Below, piece by piece: positions 32,901-39,898 of a stretch of DNA of 42,820 bases; the first letter of the stretch is position 1; each line of letters begins with the position of its first letter. The translations under genes were made by a program, and so were the position numbers. The stretch comes from JADZEJ01 sp964426815 (GTDB taxonomy: Bacteria > Patescibacteriota > Patescibacteriia > 2-12-FULL-60-25), in the NCBI GenBank assembly GCA_964426815.1, contig CAYRRZ010000007.1, positions 1-42,820 of the forward strand. The letters run 5' to 3'. Below the pieces are notes generated by a model that worked only from the letters and a program-made list of their open reading frames with translations, was not told the DNA's origin and made no database searches.

Positions 32901-34406
32901 TTACTTGTGCCAGGCTGCGCGATACATCTGGACACTCTGATAATCCGCATTGCCAAAATCATCCGTCCACAGAATCCCTCCATCCATTGGAGGGATTTCT
33001 GTTACGACCTGTTTCGGAAGTCGCTTTTGCACTTCTTCTAAAAGAACTTTTGTATCTGGCTTTTGTCCATTTCCGGCAAATAAAAGCACATTCGATGGAA
33101 TATCTTTCGACGGACTATTCATCATGTCTACCAAAATGATCCAAGAAAAAGCGGATCGAAATGTCGCCACCAAGTTCTGTGAATACCGCTTTGCTTCATC
33201 TAATGTTGGTTCTGCGGCAAAAATTAAATTCGCCACATACACTCCCTGCGGAGCAAGTTTCGTTGAAACCTCTTGCAAGGCTTGCTTAGTGATCACATGC
33301 CACGGCACGCTAATATCTCCGCCAAAGATATCCGAAACGATAACGTCATACCCGCTCGCCAATCGAGGTACGGCGGTGCGTGCATCTTCTAACAAAACGC
33401 GTGTCTTTGCCGCTTGCTCAAATCCCATTTGTTTTTTTGCGGCCTCAACAATCGCTGGATCAATTTCCACTACCTCAATTTCTGCATCCGGATGTCGTCT
33501 TTGCAAGCTCGAAACCGCATGAAACCCTCCCCCACCCAAGACCAACACCCGTCGTATCGAAGGTGTTAGAGAATCAACCGTCTCAAACCCATGCACATAC
33601 CCTAAAACCGAATCACTCGGATTCTGTGCATACCCCACTGCGTGTCGACCTGTATTGATCATAAGCATCACCGCATTATCCCCACGATAGTCGCCATACG
33701 CCACCCGCACATCCGCATAGGCCGAAGGATAAACCGTCTGTGACATTTGCAATGGAAACAAAGAAATACTTGGAAGAAGTAATACCAAGGCTGCACCGGA
33801 GGCCGTCTTTTTTTGCTTTGGCCAAGGTCGAAACAAACAAATCGCCGCAACCAATAACAGCACACTCAAACCAAGTAATAATTGATGCAAAGGAAAACGT
33901 GGCAATAACACATATCCGGTGACATAGGTTCCAAGCAAACTCCCAAGGGTTCCAAATGCAGAGAGTTTACCTGCGATATGACCCAAAGAATCAACATCCG
34001 TTGCCGATAATCGAAGCACCGCCGGCGAAATCGTCGCTAAAAAACAGGCAGGTACCGCGAGCAAAAACAGTGAAGCCAACATCGCGGCACTCGAAAAAGA
34101 CAAGAGCGTCAAAGGCCGAAGTAAAGCACCTGAAAACAATACCAAACCCAAACACCACACGCCTGATATCCCAAGCGCACCTGACACGATTCGAATATCT
34201 GGATACTTGTCAGCCACAACTCCTCCCAACCACGCACCCAAAGCCATAGCCAACAAAACGATTCCAATCAAATTGGTCCAAATAATCACCGATGAACCCA
34301 AATACGGCGCCACAATGCGCGAACCTAAAAGCTCCAGGCTCATCACCGCGGCGCCGCTACCAAAAGCGGCAAGCATCGGGACAAAACGCTGGAGCTTTGA
34401 AAACAT
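32901..34406 (-). CDS. Spermidine-synthase-like protein fused to a transporter-like membrane domain
   Basis: This 501-residue protein has about 7 membrane helices at its N-terminus (about 10-215; MSLELLGSRIVAPYLGSS and GAWLGGVVADKYPDIR are typical of this fused family). A spermidine/spermine-synthase-type Rossmann domain follows (about 230-480), with VLVLGGGGFHAVSSLQRRHPDAEIEVVEIDPAIVEAAKK and a YDVIVSDIFGGD motif IV. Real spermidine synthases carry acidic polyamine-binding residues at the active site. I see only partial agreement, so polyamine synthesis is not assured; related proteins are called fused MFS/spermidine synthase with unknown product. It starts one base after the gyrA stop (TAG-C-ATG), which implies coupled translation. 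Confidence 0.88.
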   Translation of the reverse strand: MFSKLQRFVPMLAAFGSGAAVMSLELLGSRIVAPYLGSSVIIWTNLIGIVLLAMALGAWLGGVVADKYPDIRIVSGALGISGVWCLGLVLFSGALLRPLTLLSFSSAAMLASLFLLAVPACFLATISPAVLRLSATDVDSLGHIAGKLSAFGTLGSLLGTYVTGYVLLPRFPLHQLLLGLSVLLLVAAICLFRPWPKQKKTASGAALVLLLPSISLFPLQMSQTVYPSAYADVRVAYGDYRGDNAVMLMINTGRHAVGYAQNPSDSVLGYVHGFETVDSLTPSIRRVLVLGGGGFHAVSSLQRRHPDAEIEVVEIDPAIVEAAKKQMGFEQAAKTRVLLEDARTAVPRLASGYDVIVSDIFGGDISVPWHVITKQALQEVSTKLAPQGVYVANLIFAAEPTLDEAKRYSQNLVATFRSAFSWIILVDMMNSPSKDIPSNVLLFAGNGQKPDTKVLLEEVQKRLPKQVVTEIPPMDGGILWTDDFGNADYQSVQMYRAAWHK

Positions 34407-34407
34407 G

Positions 34408-36927
34408 CTATTTCTTGTCTTCCACTTCTTCGGTCACAAAGGTCACGCTTGAAAGCGTATCGCCCGCTTCTTTAAAGCGCATCACACGCACACCCTGGGT
34501 ATCACGACCTAAAGATGGAACGCTCTTAAATGGCACACGAATCACAATGCCATTCTTTGAAATCAAGATCAGATCACGCAAATCATCAACACTCGAAACA
34601 TAGGCACCCACCACGCCACCCGTCTTTTCAGACACATGCATCGTGCGAATACCTGACCCACCACGACCCTGAACCTTGTATTCCTTCACACTCGTACGCT
34701 TGCCCAATCCATTTTCAGCAATCGTAAACAATTCCAATTGTCCTTTTTCAGCCAATTTTGGAACAATCACATCCATACCAACGACTTCGTCGCGATTCTT
34801 AAGCAAGATACCGCGCACACCAGCCGCTGTACGACCCATCGGACGAACATCATTTTCATCAAACCGAATCGATTGACCACCACGGCTAACCAACACGATT
34901 TCATCCGTTCCAGACGATGGCTTCACCCATTTCAAATCATCACCATCTTTCAAATTAATCGCAATCAATCCAGAACGACGTACATTCGCAAATTCTTCAA
35001 GGGATGTTTTCTTAATCGTTCCCTGATTTGTCACCATGACCAAGTATTTCCCATTCTTCAAATCCGTCATCGCTAAAATCGTTGCCACTTTTTCGCCTGG
35101 CCCAAGCTGCAAAAAGTTCACCACGGCTTGACCCTTGGACGTACGGCTTCCCTGAGGAACATCAAATGCCTTCAACTGAAATACGCGACCACGCGAAGTG
35201 AAGAACAAAATATCCGCATGCGTATTGGTTGAGAACAAATGCTCCACCTGATCTTCTTCCTTGGTTGTAACCCCGGTAACACCCTTACCTCCGCGGGCCT
35301 GTGTGCGGAAGGTATCAGGCGGCAAACGCTTGATATAGCCATCCGAAGTCAACATCACCACGGTCGATTCATTTGGAATCAAATCCTCAACCGAGAATTC
35401 TCCAACCGGAGACTTCACAACCTGGGTACGACGTTCGTCACCAAAGCGATCACGGATTTCCATGAGCTCCTTCTTCACCAAAGCAAGCATTTTCTTTTGA
35501 GAACCTAAGAATGACTCAAGTTCTTCAATCAATTTCATCTTTTCATCGTATTCCTGCTCAACGCGTAAGCGTTCCAAATTTGCCAATTGCTGCAAACGCA
35601 TTTCCAAAATGGCAATGGTCTGCAATTCGGTCAAACGATACTTTTTGATCAAATTCTCCTTAGCCTCATCTTTATCCTTCGACTTTTTAATGGTCGTGAT
35701 AATTTCATCGATGTGAAGTAAGGCGATACGCAAACCTTCCAAAATATGAGCGCGATCCTTTGCCTTAATCAATTCATATTCGGCGCGACGCTTCACCACC
35801 GACTGACGATGCTTGATATATTCTTCTAAAATCGTCTTCAAGGTCAAAACGCGAGGATGAATACCATCCACCAAAGCCAACATATTCACATGAAAGGTCT
35901 CCTGGAGCTGAGACATCTTGAATAACTGATTCAAGACCTTTTTTGGATAAGCATCTTTCTTGAGCTCGATCACAATCCGAATCCCTTCCTTATTGGACTC
36001 ATCACGCAAATCTTTAATCCCTTCAATCTTCTTATCATTAACAAGCTCTGCGATACGCTCAATCAAAGTCGATTTATTCACGGCGTATGGAATCTCATTC
36101 ACGATAATACGGAATTGACCAACTTTATCTTCAACGATATCCGTCTTTGCACGCATCACAATACCGCCCTTGCCCGTTGCATATGCAGCCTTGATTTCAT
36201 TAATATCGTAGACAATACCGCCCGTAGGAAAATCTGGACCCTTCACATATTGCATCAAATCATCCACCGTTACTTCTGGATCATCGATCAAAGCACCAAT
36301 TGCATCACAAATTTCACGCAAATTATGTGGCGGAATATTGGTCGCCATGCCGACAGCAATACCCAAGGTTCCATTCAAAATCAAATACGGCAATTTAGCT
36401 GGAAGCACCACGGGCTCCTTAACCGAACCATCAAAGTTCGGACGCATGTCGACCGTGTCTTTTTCAATATCCAACAGCATTTCTTCTGCAATCGCCTGCA
36501 TCTTTGACTCGGTATACCGATAAGCAGCTGCATTGTCGCCATCGATCGAACCAAAGTTACCCTGCCCACGCACCACCGGATAGCGCATCGAAAAATCCTG
36601 CGCCATACGCACCATGGATTCATACACGGCGCTATCACCATGTGGGTGATACTTTGCAAGCACGTCACCAACCACGGCCGCACACTTTTTAAATTTAGCC
36701 GTTGAACGCAAGCCATTTTGCCACATCGAGTACAAAATACGACGATGCACCGGCTTCATGCCATCACGCACATCAGGCAAGGCGCGATCAACGATCACGC
36801 TCATTGCATAGTCCAAAAAAGACTGACGAACTTCGTCAACAATATCGCGACTCTCAATATTTCCGGCGCTCAAGATATGAGCTGGGACAATCTCTTTCCC
36901 GTCTTCCATTTTTTGCTCGTCTGCCAT
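34408..36927 (-). CDS. gyrA: DNA gyrase subunit A
   Basis: GyrA is the cleavage-religation subunit of gyrase, which introduces negative supercoils using GyrB's ATPase. The 839 residues have the winged-helix DNA-binding start (ALPDVRDGMKPVHRRILYSM), the quinolone-determining region HPHGDSAVYESMVRMAQDF with Ser, and the catalytic Tyr in AAAYRYTE (about 120-127). The C-terminal beta-pinwheel holds a GyrA box, QARGGKGV (about 545), which distinguishes gyrase from ParC. It follows the 177-residue membrane protein by 12 bases and precedes the spermidine-synthase-like gene by 1 base. gyrB is not in the window. Confidence 0.97.
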   Translation of the reverse strand: MADEQKMEDGKEIVPAHILSAGNIESRDIVDEVRQSFLDYAMSVIVDRALPDVRDGMKPVHRRILYSMWQNGLRSTAKFKKCAAVVGDVLAKYHPHGDSAVYESMVRMAQDFSMRYPVVRGQGNFGSIDGDNAAAYRYTESKMQAIAEEMLLDIEKDTVDMRPNFDGSVKEPVVLPAKLPYLILNGTLGIAVGMATNIPPHNLREICDAIGALIDDPEVTVDDLMQYVKGPDFPTGGIVYDINEIKAAYATGKGGIVMRAKTDIVEDKVGQFRIIVNEIPYAVNKSTLIERIAELVNDKKIEGIKDLRDESNKEGIRIVIELKKDAYPKKVLNQLFKMSQLQETFHVNMLALVDGIHPRVLTLKTILEEYIKHRQSVVKRRAEYELIKAKDRAHILEGLRIALLHIDEIITTIKKSKDKDEAKENLIKKYRLTELQTIAILEMRLQQLANLERLRVEQEYDEKMKLIEELESFLGSQKKMLALVKKELMEIRDRFGDERRTQVVKSPVGEFSVEDLIPNESTVVMLTSDGYIKRLPPDTFRTQARGGKGVTGVTTKEEDQVEHLFSTNTHADILFFTSRGRVFQLKAFDVPQGSRTSKGQAVVNFLQLGPGEKVATILAMTDLKNGKYLVMVTNQGTIKKTSLEEFANVRRSGLIAINLKDGDDLKWVKPSSGTDEIVLVSRGGQSIRFDENDVRPMGRTAAGVRGILLKNRDEVVGMDVIVPKLAEKGQLELFTIAENGLGKRTSVKEYKVQGRGGSGIRTMHVSEKTGGVVGAYVSSVDDLRDLILISKNGIVIRVPFKSVPSLGRDTQGVRVMRFKEAGDTLSSVTFVTEEVEDKK

Positions 36928-36939
36928 AGTGATTATCTT

Positions 36940-37473
36940 CTAAGGTTTGAACAAGTCTACACGAACCGCTGCCTGTTCGTCATCATTAAGTGTACCCGCG
37001 AGTGCATCCAAAGCCGCCTGACGTGCTTTTGCCTCCCCCTGAAGTTTTTGCAAAGAAGCATCTGGCTTCTTTTGAGATAAGACATCAGGCAACTCTTTCA
37101 TTTTTTCAGTGAACGCTTGAATATTCTGTAATGCCGGCGCCAATTCTGCATCAAATGGTTTGGACTGAGCCTCTACAAAGCTTGGTTTGGTTGCATACCA
37201 ATACCCAACCACCAAAACCAGAACCGTCACCGCCACCCCCGCCCAAACCGAAAGCATCTGTAGCGGATCATGCGGACGACGCATTTCGGCATGAGCCAAA
37301 ATCAACTGGCGTTTTTCTTCGGCTGAAAGGAATCGAGGCGTTGCCACATGAACCGCCGCTTCTACCGGAACCGAAGCTGCGGCTGCTACACGGCGCACAC
37401 TCGGTCGACGCAAAGGTACCGCTCTGCTTTTGGCAGGCGCTTTAGCTGGAGAGGTTTGGCGTTTAATGGGCAT
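36940..37473 (-). CDS. Hypothetical single-pass membrane protein
   Basis: This 177-residue protein begins with a strongly basic, Ala/Pro-rich and probably disordered segment (about 1-45). An amphipathic stretch (SAEEKRQLILAHAEMRR) and one membrane helix (about 75-92, LSVWAGVAVTVLVLVVGYWY) follow. The outside part is a helical domain (about 93-177, NIQAFTEKMKELPDVLSQKKPDASLQKLQGEAKARQAAL). No family is recognised. The basic N-terminus could touch DNA or the ribosome, but this is speculation. It is the second gene of the unit MBL-fold, this gene, gyrA, spermidine-synthase-like, with gaps of 11 and 12 bases. Confidence 0.82.
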   Translation of the reverse strand: MPIKRQTSPAKAPAKSRAVPLRRPSVRRVAAAASVPVEAAVHVATPRFLSAEEKRQLILAHAEMRRPHDPLQMLSVWAGVAVTVLVLVVGYWYATKPSFVEAQSKPFDAELAPALQNIQAFTEKMKELPDVLSQKKPDASLQKLQGEAKARQAALDALAGTLNDDEQAAVRVDLFKP

Positions 37474-37484
37474 ACACTTGAATA

Positions 37485-38132
37485 TTACGCTTTTTCGAGC
37501 ACGGCAACCAACAAGTCTTCGGCTGGCAAATCTTTCTTTGAAATTTTCAATTTATTCGAGTCTTGTCGCTTACACACCCCGAGAGCCTTACAGAATTGAT
37601 CCACATGCTCCAGCGGCGCTTTAACTCCAGGAATATCGTGATACAGCGGAACCACGACCCGTGGCTCGATCAAGGCAATTGCCTCACTCGCTAATTTTGA
37701 ATTCAAGACATCGCCACCACCAACCGGAAGCAACAGGATATCGATATCCCCCAAAGCTTCAATCTCGTGATCTGTTAATTTGCGATGAATCTGACCCAAA
37801 AAACCAAGAGACATATTCTCGACCACCATGCGATACAACACCGGTCGCATACGTTCTTGAGCATCCAAGGCCGGGTCTTGAATCCCCTGCACAAAGAGCC
37901 CCTTCACTTCATATTCACCCGGTTCTGACACCACAAAAGGCGTACCCTGGACCCCTTCAATATGAAACCGACTTCGGTCCTGATGAGACAAAACCAATAC
38001 ATCCGGCGTCAATGTTCGTGGAAATCGAAGATTTCCTTCATTTTCAAATGGATCGGTCACTAAAGACACCTCCTGTTGATCTTGAGTTGCTTCGATCCGA
38101 ATTGACGAATATCCATGCCAATAAATCTGCAT
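37485..38132 (-). CDS. Metallo-beta-lactamase-fold protein with degraded metal site
   Basis: This 215-residue protein has the UlaG/YtnP-type MBL layout: MQIYWHGYSSIRIE at the start, VSLVTDPF, then DVLVLSHQDRSRF (about 44-56), and later ILLLPVGGGDVLN (about 131-143) and VVVPLYHDI (about 158-166). In active enzymes the second motif is H-x-H-x-D-H. Here it is SHQDRSRFH, so most metal ligands are changed and hydrolase activity is doubtful. GGxD and the late YHD remain. It might be a structural or binding member of the fold. It is the first gene of the unit leading to gyrA. Confidence 0.85.
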   Translation of the reverse strand: MQIYWHGYSSIRIEATQDQQEVSLVTDPFENEGNLRFPRTLTPDVLVLSHQDRSRFHIEGVQGTPFVVSEPGEYEVKGLFVQGIQDPALDAQERMRPVLYRMVVENMSLGFLGQIHRKLTDHEIEALGDIDILLLPVGGGDVLNSKLASEAIALIEPRVVVPLYHDIPGVKAPLEHVDQFCKALGVCKRQDSNKLKISKKDLPAEDLLVAVLEKA

Positions 38133-38168
38133 AATCTAGCGATTTTCTACATCATGAATCACCTAAAA

Positions 38169-38197
38169 ATTCTAACACGCGGAATACGGGATGACAA
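38169..38197 (-). promoter_or_regulatory. Promoter of the MBL-fold/gyrA unit
   Basis: TTGTCA (38197-38192), 17 bases, TAGAAT (38174-38169) with an extended TGT. The predicted start is near 38162, a 30-base leader. The leader contains AGGTGA followed by the minigene-like ATG-ATG-TAG, then ATG 38132. Confidence 0.7.
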
Positions 38198-38217
38198 CCC
38201 AAATATCCCCAGTTTTC

Positions 38218-38421
38218 CTACTCAATCCGCAAGGTCGGCGAAGCCTGCAAAATCAAAGACGAAGACATCCCCTGGCCCGAATTTGCCCCCGGAAATGCCG
38301 CCATGCTTGAAAAAGAGGCCTGTGCCGGTTCAACCGTCAGATATTTCGCCGCCCACCACAAGCCAAGATCAAATAAGATCACAAAACCAACAATAAAAAA
38401 TCCAATACGATATTTTTTCAT
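38218..38421 (-). CDS. Small single-pass membrane or secreted protein
   Basis: This is a 67-residue protein with a basic start and a hydrophobic segment (about 4-25, YRIGFFIVGFVILFDLGLWWAA). A Ser/Ala/Gly-rich tail of about 40 residues lies outside, with no cysteine. It is either anchored or exported. The family is unknown. It starts 8 bases after the ruvC stop and is probably translated from the yebC-ruvC transcript. An 85-base spacer with a new promoter separates it from the MBL-fold gene. Confidence 0.75.
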   Translation of the reverse strand: MKKYRIGFFIVGFVILFDLGLWWAAKYLTVEPAQASFSSMAAFPGANSGQGMSSSLILQASPTLRIE

Positions 38422-38429
38422 GAAAATCT

Positions 38430-38909
38430 TTATCTAGGATGCCGGAAAAACATGCCTCCGACAATGGCAATCGCGAGCGCATCCGCGGCATCATCCGGCT
38501 TCGGCGCTTCTTTCAATTTCAATGTCATCTGAATCATTTGCTGCATGGCTTTTTTATCAGCCGCTCCCCAACCTGTTAAACCCTGTTTCACCTGATTTGG
38601 CGTCACCTCTACCAAAGAGATTCCCGCATCCGCAATTTCAAGCAGAATCACCCCACGTGCCATCCCCACCTTCATCGCCGTCTTTGCATTATTCGAAAAA
38701 AATAATTCCTCAACCGCCACCACATCGGGAGAAAAATCCTGAATCGCTTTTTTCATGCCATCGCGCACCTGCTGCAAACGCAAACTATAGTCATCGTCTT
38801 TCGATGTTTGAACACAACCATGACTCACCCAGTTCGCATTTGAGCCCTGAAGCTCAATGACCCCAAACCCTAAACGATCAAATCCAGGATCAATCCCGAG
38901 AACACGCAT
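38430..38909 (-). CDS. ruvC: Holliday junction resolvase RuvC
   Basis: RuvC is the dimeric RNase H-fold endonuclease that cuts Holliday junctions after RuvAB branch migration. The 159 residues have the four acidic residues expected: Asp in LGIDPGFDRLGFGVIE (about 4-19), Glu in VAVEELFFSNN (about 64-74), and the Asp pair in PKPDDAADALAIAI (about 138-151). The helix GVILLEIADAGISLVEVTPNQVKQGLTGWGAADK is also typical. It lies 2 bases downstream of yebC, the classical yebC-ruvC order. ruvA and ruvB are not adjacent here. Confidence 0.97.
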   Translation of the reverse strand: MRVLGIDPGFDRLGFGVIELQGSNANWVSHGCVQTSKDDDYSLRLQQVRDGMKKAIQDFSPDVVAVEELFFSNNAKTAMKVGMARGVILLEIADAGISLVEVTPNQVKQGLTGWGAADKKAMQQMIQMTLKLKEAPKPDDAADALAIAIVGGMFFRHPR

Positions 38910-38911
38910 AG

Positions 38912-39634
38912 TTAAGCCATATTTGAATAAACTCGACTAACATCATCCAAAGCATCTAGCTCTTCAAGTAATTCCTGAACCTGCATACCGATTTCTTCAT
39001 TCGTCTCAACGGTCATCTTTGGTATCCATTCAAACTCAATATTCTCCGCATGCAATCCAAGCTTCTGCACCGCATCCGCGAGTTGCGCCAAGTCATGTGG
39101 CTGACACCGAATATCAACTCCTTCTTCATCAGACAAGATATCATTCGCCCCCGCTTCGATCAAAGCTAATTCCATTTCATCTCGTGAAGCTTCCGAAATA
39201 CCAGGTATAACTCGCACCACGCCGAATCGATCAAATAAATAGGTCACCGATCCCGTACTCGCCAAACTCCCACCCGCATCCGTAATCAGATGCTTCACAT
39301 CATTCGTGCTGCGATTCCGATTATCGGTGACACATTCAACAATCAATGCCGTACCACCAGGCGCATAGGCTTCATACCGCAATTCCTCAAGCTGCGCCTC
39401 GCCCGCTCCCCCAGCTCCTTTTTGAATCGCCCGTTCAATATTGTCTTTTGGCAAAGACGCTTTTCGCGCACGCTCAATCGCCACACGAAGTCGCGCATTC
39501 ATCACCGGATCAGGCCCTTTTTCTTTAGCCGCAACCGTAATTTCGCGAGCCAACTTGGTAAACGAAGCCGAACGCTTCGCATCAATCGCCCCTTTAAATT
39601 GCCGGACTTTATGCCATTTGGAATGACGTGCCAT
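38912..39634 (-). CDS. yebC: YebC/PmpR-family protein
   Basis: YebC/TACO1 proteins are reported as DNA-binding regulators and as translation factors that relieve stalling at proline runs. The 240-residue protein starts at ATG 39634 (MARHSKWHKVRQFKGAIDAKRSASFTKLAREI), the hallmark N-terminus. The frame is open to 39724, but that extension contains the promoter and another gene's start. The domains are as usual: an N-terminal helical bundle, then FxxxGGSLASTGSVTYLFDRFGVV-type beta strands and the acidic C-terminal part. It heads yebC-ruvC-small membrane protein. TTGTCA-18-TACGAT upstream gives a leader of about 5 bases. Confidence 0.95.
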   Translation of the reverse strand: MARHSKWHKVRQFKGAIDAKRSASFTKLAREITVAAKEKGPDPVMNARLRVAIERARKASLPKDNIERAIQKGAGGAGEAQLEELRYEAYAPGGTALIVECVTDNRNRSTNDVKHLITDAGGSLASTGSVTYLFDRFGVVRVIPGISEASRDEMELALIEAGANDILSDEEGVDIRCQPHDLAQLADAVQKLGLHAENIEFEWIPKMTVETNEEIGMQVQELLEELDALDDVSRVYSNMA

Positions 39635-39645
39635 ATAGTCCCAAA

Positions 39646-39675
39646 ATCGTACCGCATCAGGCAAAAAATTGACAA
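39646..39675 (-). promoter_or_regulatory. yebC: yebC promoter
   Basis: TTGTCA (39675-39670), 18 bases, TACGAT (39651-39646). The -35 shares five bases with the -35 of the divergent small gene, so the two promoters should compete for polymerase. Confidence 0.55.
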
Positions 39676-39697
39676 TCAAAACCAAATATCGTAACAA
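39669..39697 (+). promoter_or_regulatory. Promoter of the 31-codon gene
   Basis: TTGACA (39669-39674), 17 bases, TAACAA (39692-39697), 9 bases to the ATG at 39707. The -35 is perfect and the -10 weak. The predicted leader is about 3 bases. Confidence 0.5.
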
Positions 39698-39706
39698 ATA
39701 CCAACC

Positions 39707-39802
39707 ATGGAAATAAATTTCCACGCCCTCATCGAACTCATTCGCTCTTTTTTCCTCGAACTACACCGCCTCTTGGGCATCTACCTTCCAACCGACTCCT
39801 AA
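39707..39802 (+). CDS. Small 31-residue protein, amphipathic helix
   Basis: This is a short gene starting MEINFHALIELIRSFF and ending LPTDS. The middle should form one amphipathic helix with a hydrophobic face (Leu, Ile, Phe) and charged Glu, Arg and His on the other, so it may lie on the membrane or bind a protein. The call rests on context. A TTGACA promoter sits at the distance seen for other leaderless genes, codons match those of neighbouring real genes (GCC, CTC, ATC, GAA), and a terminator follows 26 bases after the stop. It is divergent from yebC. The family is unknown. A short regulatory RNA is an alternative reading of the same unit. Confidence 0.55.
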   Translation: MEINFHALIELIRSFFLELHRLLGIYLPTDS

Positions 39803-39827
39803 ACAAGTTCGAATCCCATCCCCTTCG

Positions 39828-39849
39828 CCACGAATTACGTGGTTTTTTT
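39828..39849 (+). terminator. Terminator of the 31-codon gene
   Basis: CCACG (39828-39832) and CGTGG (39838-39842) with an AATTA loop, followed by seven T. Confidence 0.8.
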
Positions 39850-39855
39850 GTATAT

Positions 39856-39889
39856 AAAAAATCCCCCACATTTCTGCGGGGGATTTTTT
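39856..39889 (-). terminator. Terminator of rpoC
   Basis: AAAAAATCCCCC and GGGGGATTTTTT form a 12-base-pair stem around a 10-base loop. The structure is symmetrical, so it works on both strands. It lies 9 bases past the rpoC stop. Confidence 0.92.
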
Positions 39890-39898
39890 CGAACCGGC

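Noticed and set aside
34408..36927. ParC rather than GyrA
   Set aside because: A GyrA-box-like QARGGKGV is present in the C-terminal domain and the pinwheel is full length, which favours gyrase.
39635..39724. Longer N-terminus of YebC
   Set aside because: The family start MARHSKW is at 39634, and the extension overlaps the promoter and the divergent small gene.
39805..39830. tRNA 3' half-like sequence (GTTCGAATCCC ... CGCCA)
   Set aside because: The T-arm stem does not pair, and no matching acceptor, D-arm or anticodon arm lies upstream. The stretch is the spacer between the 31-codon gene and its terminator.
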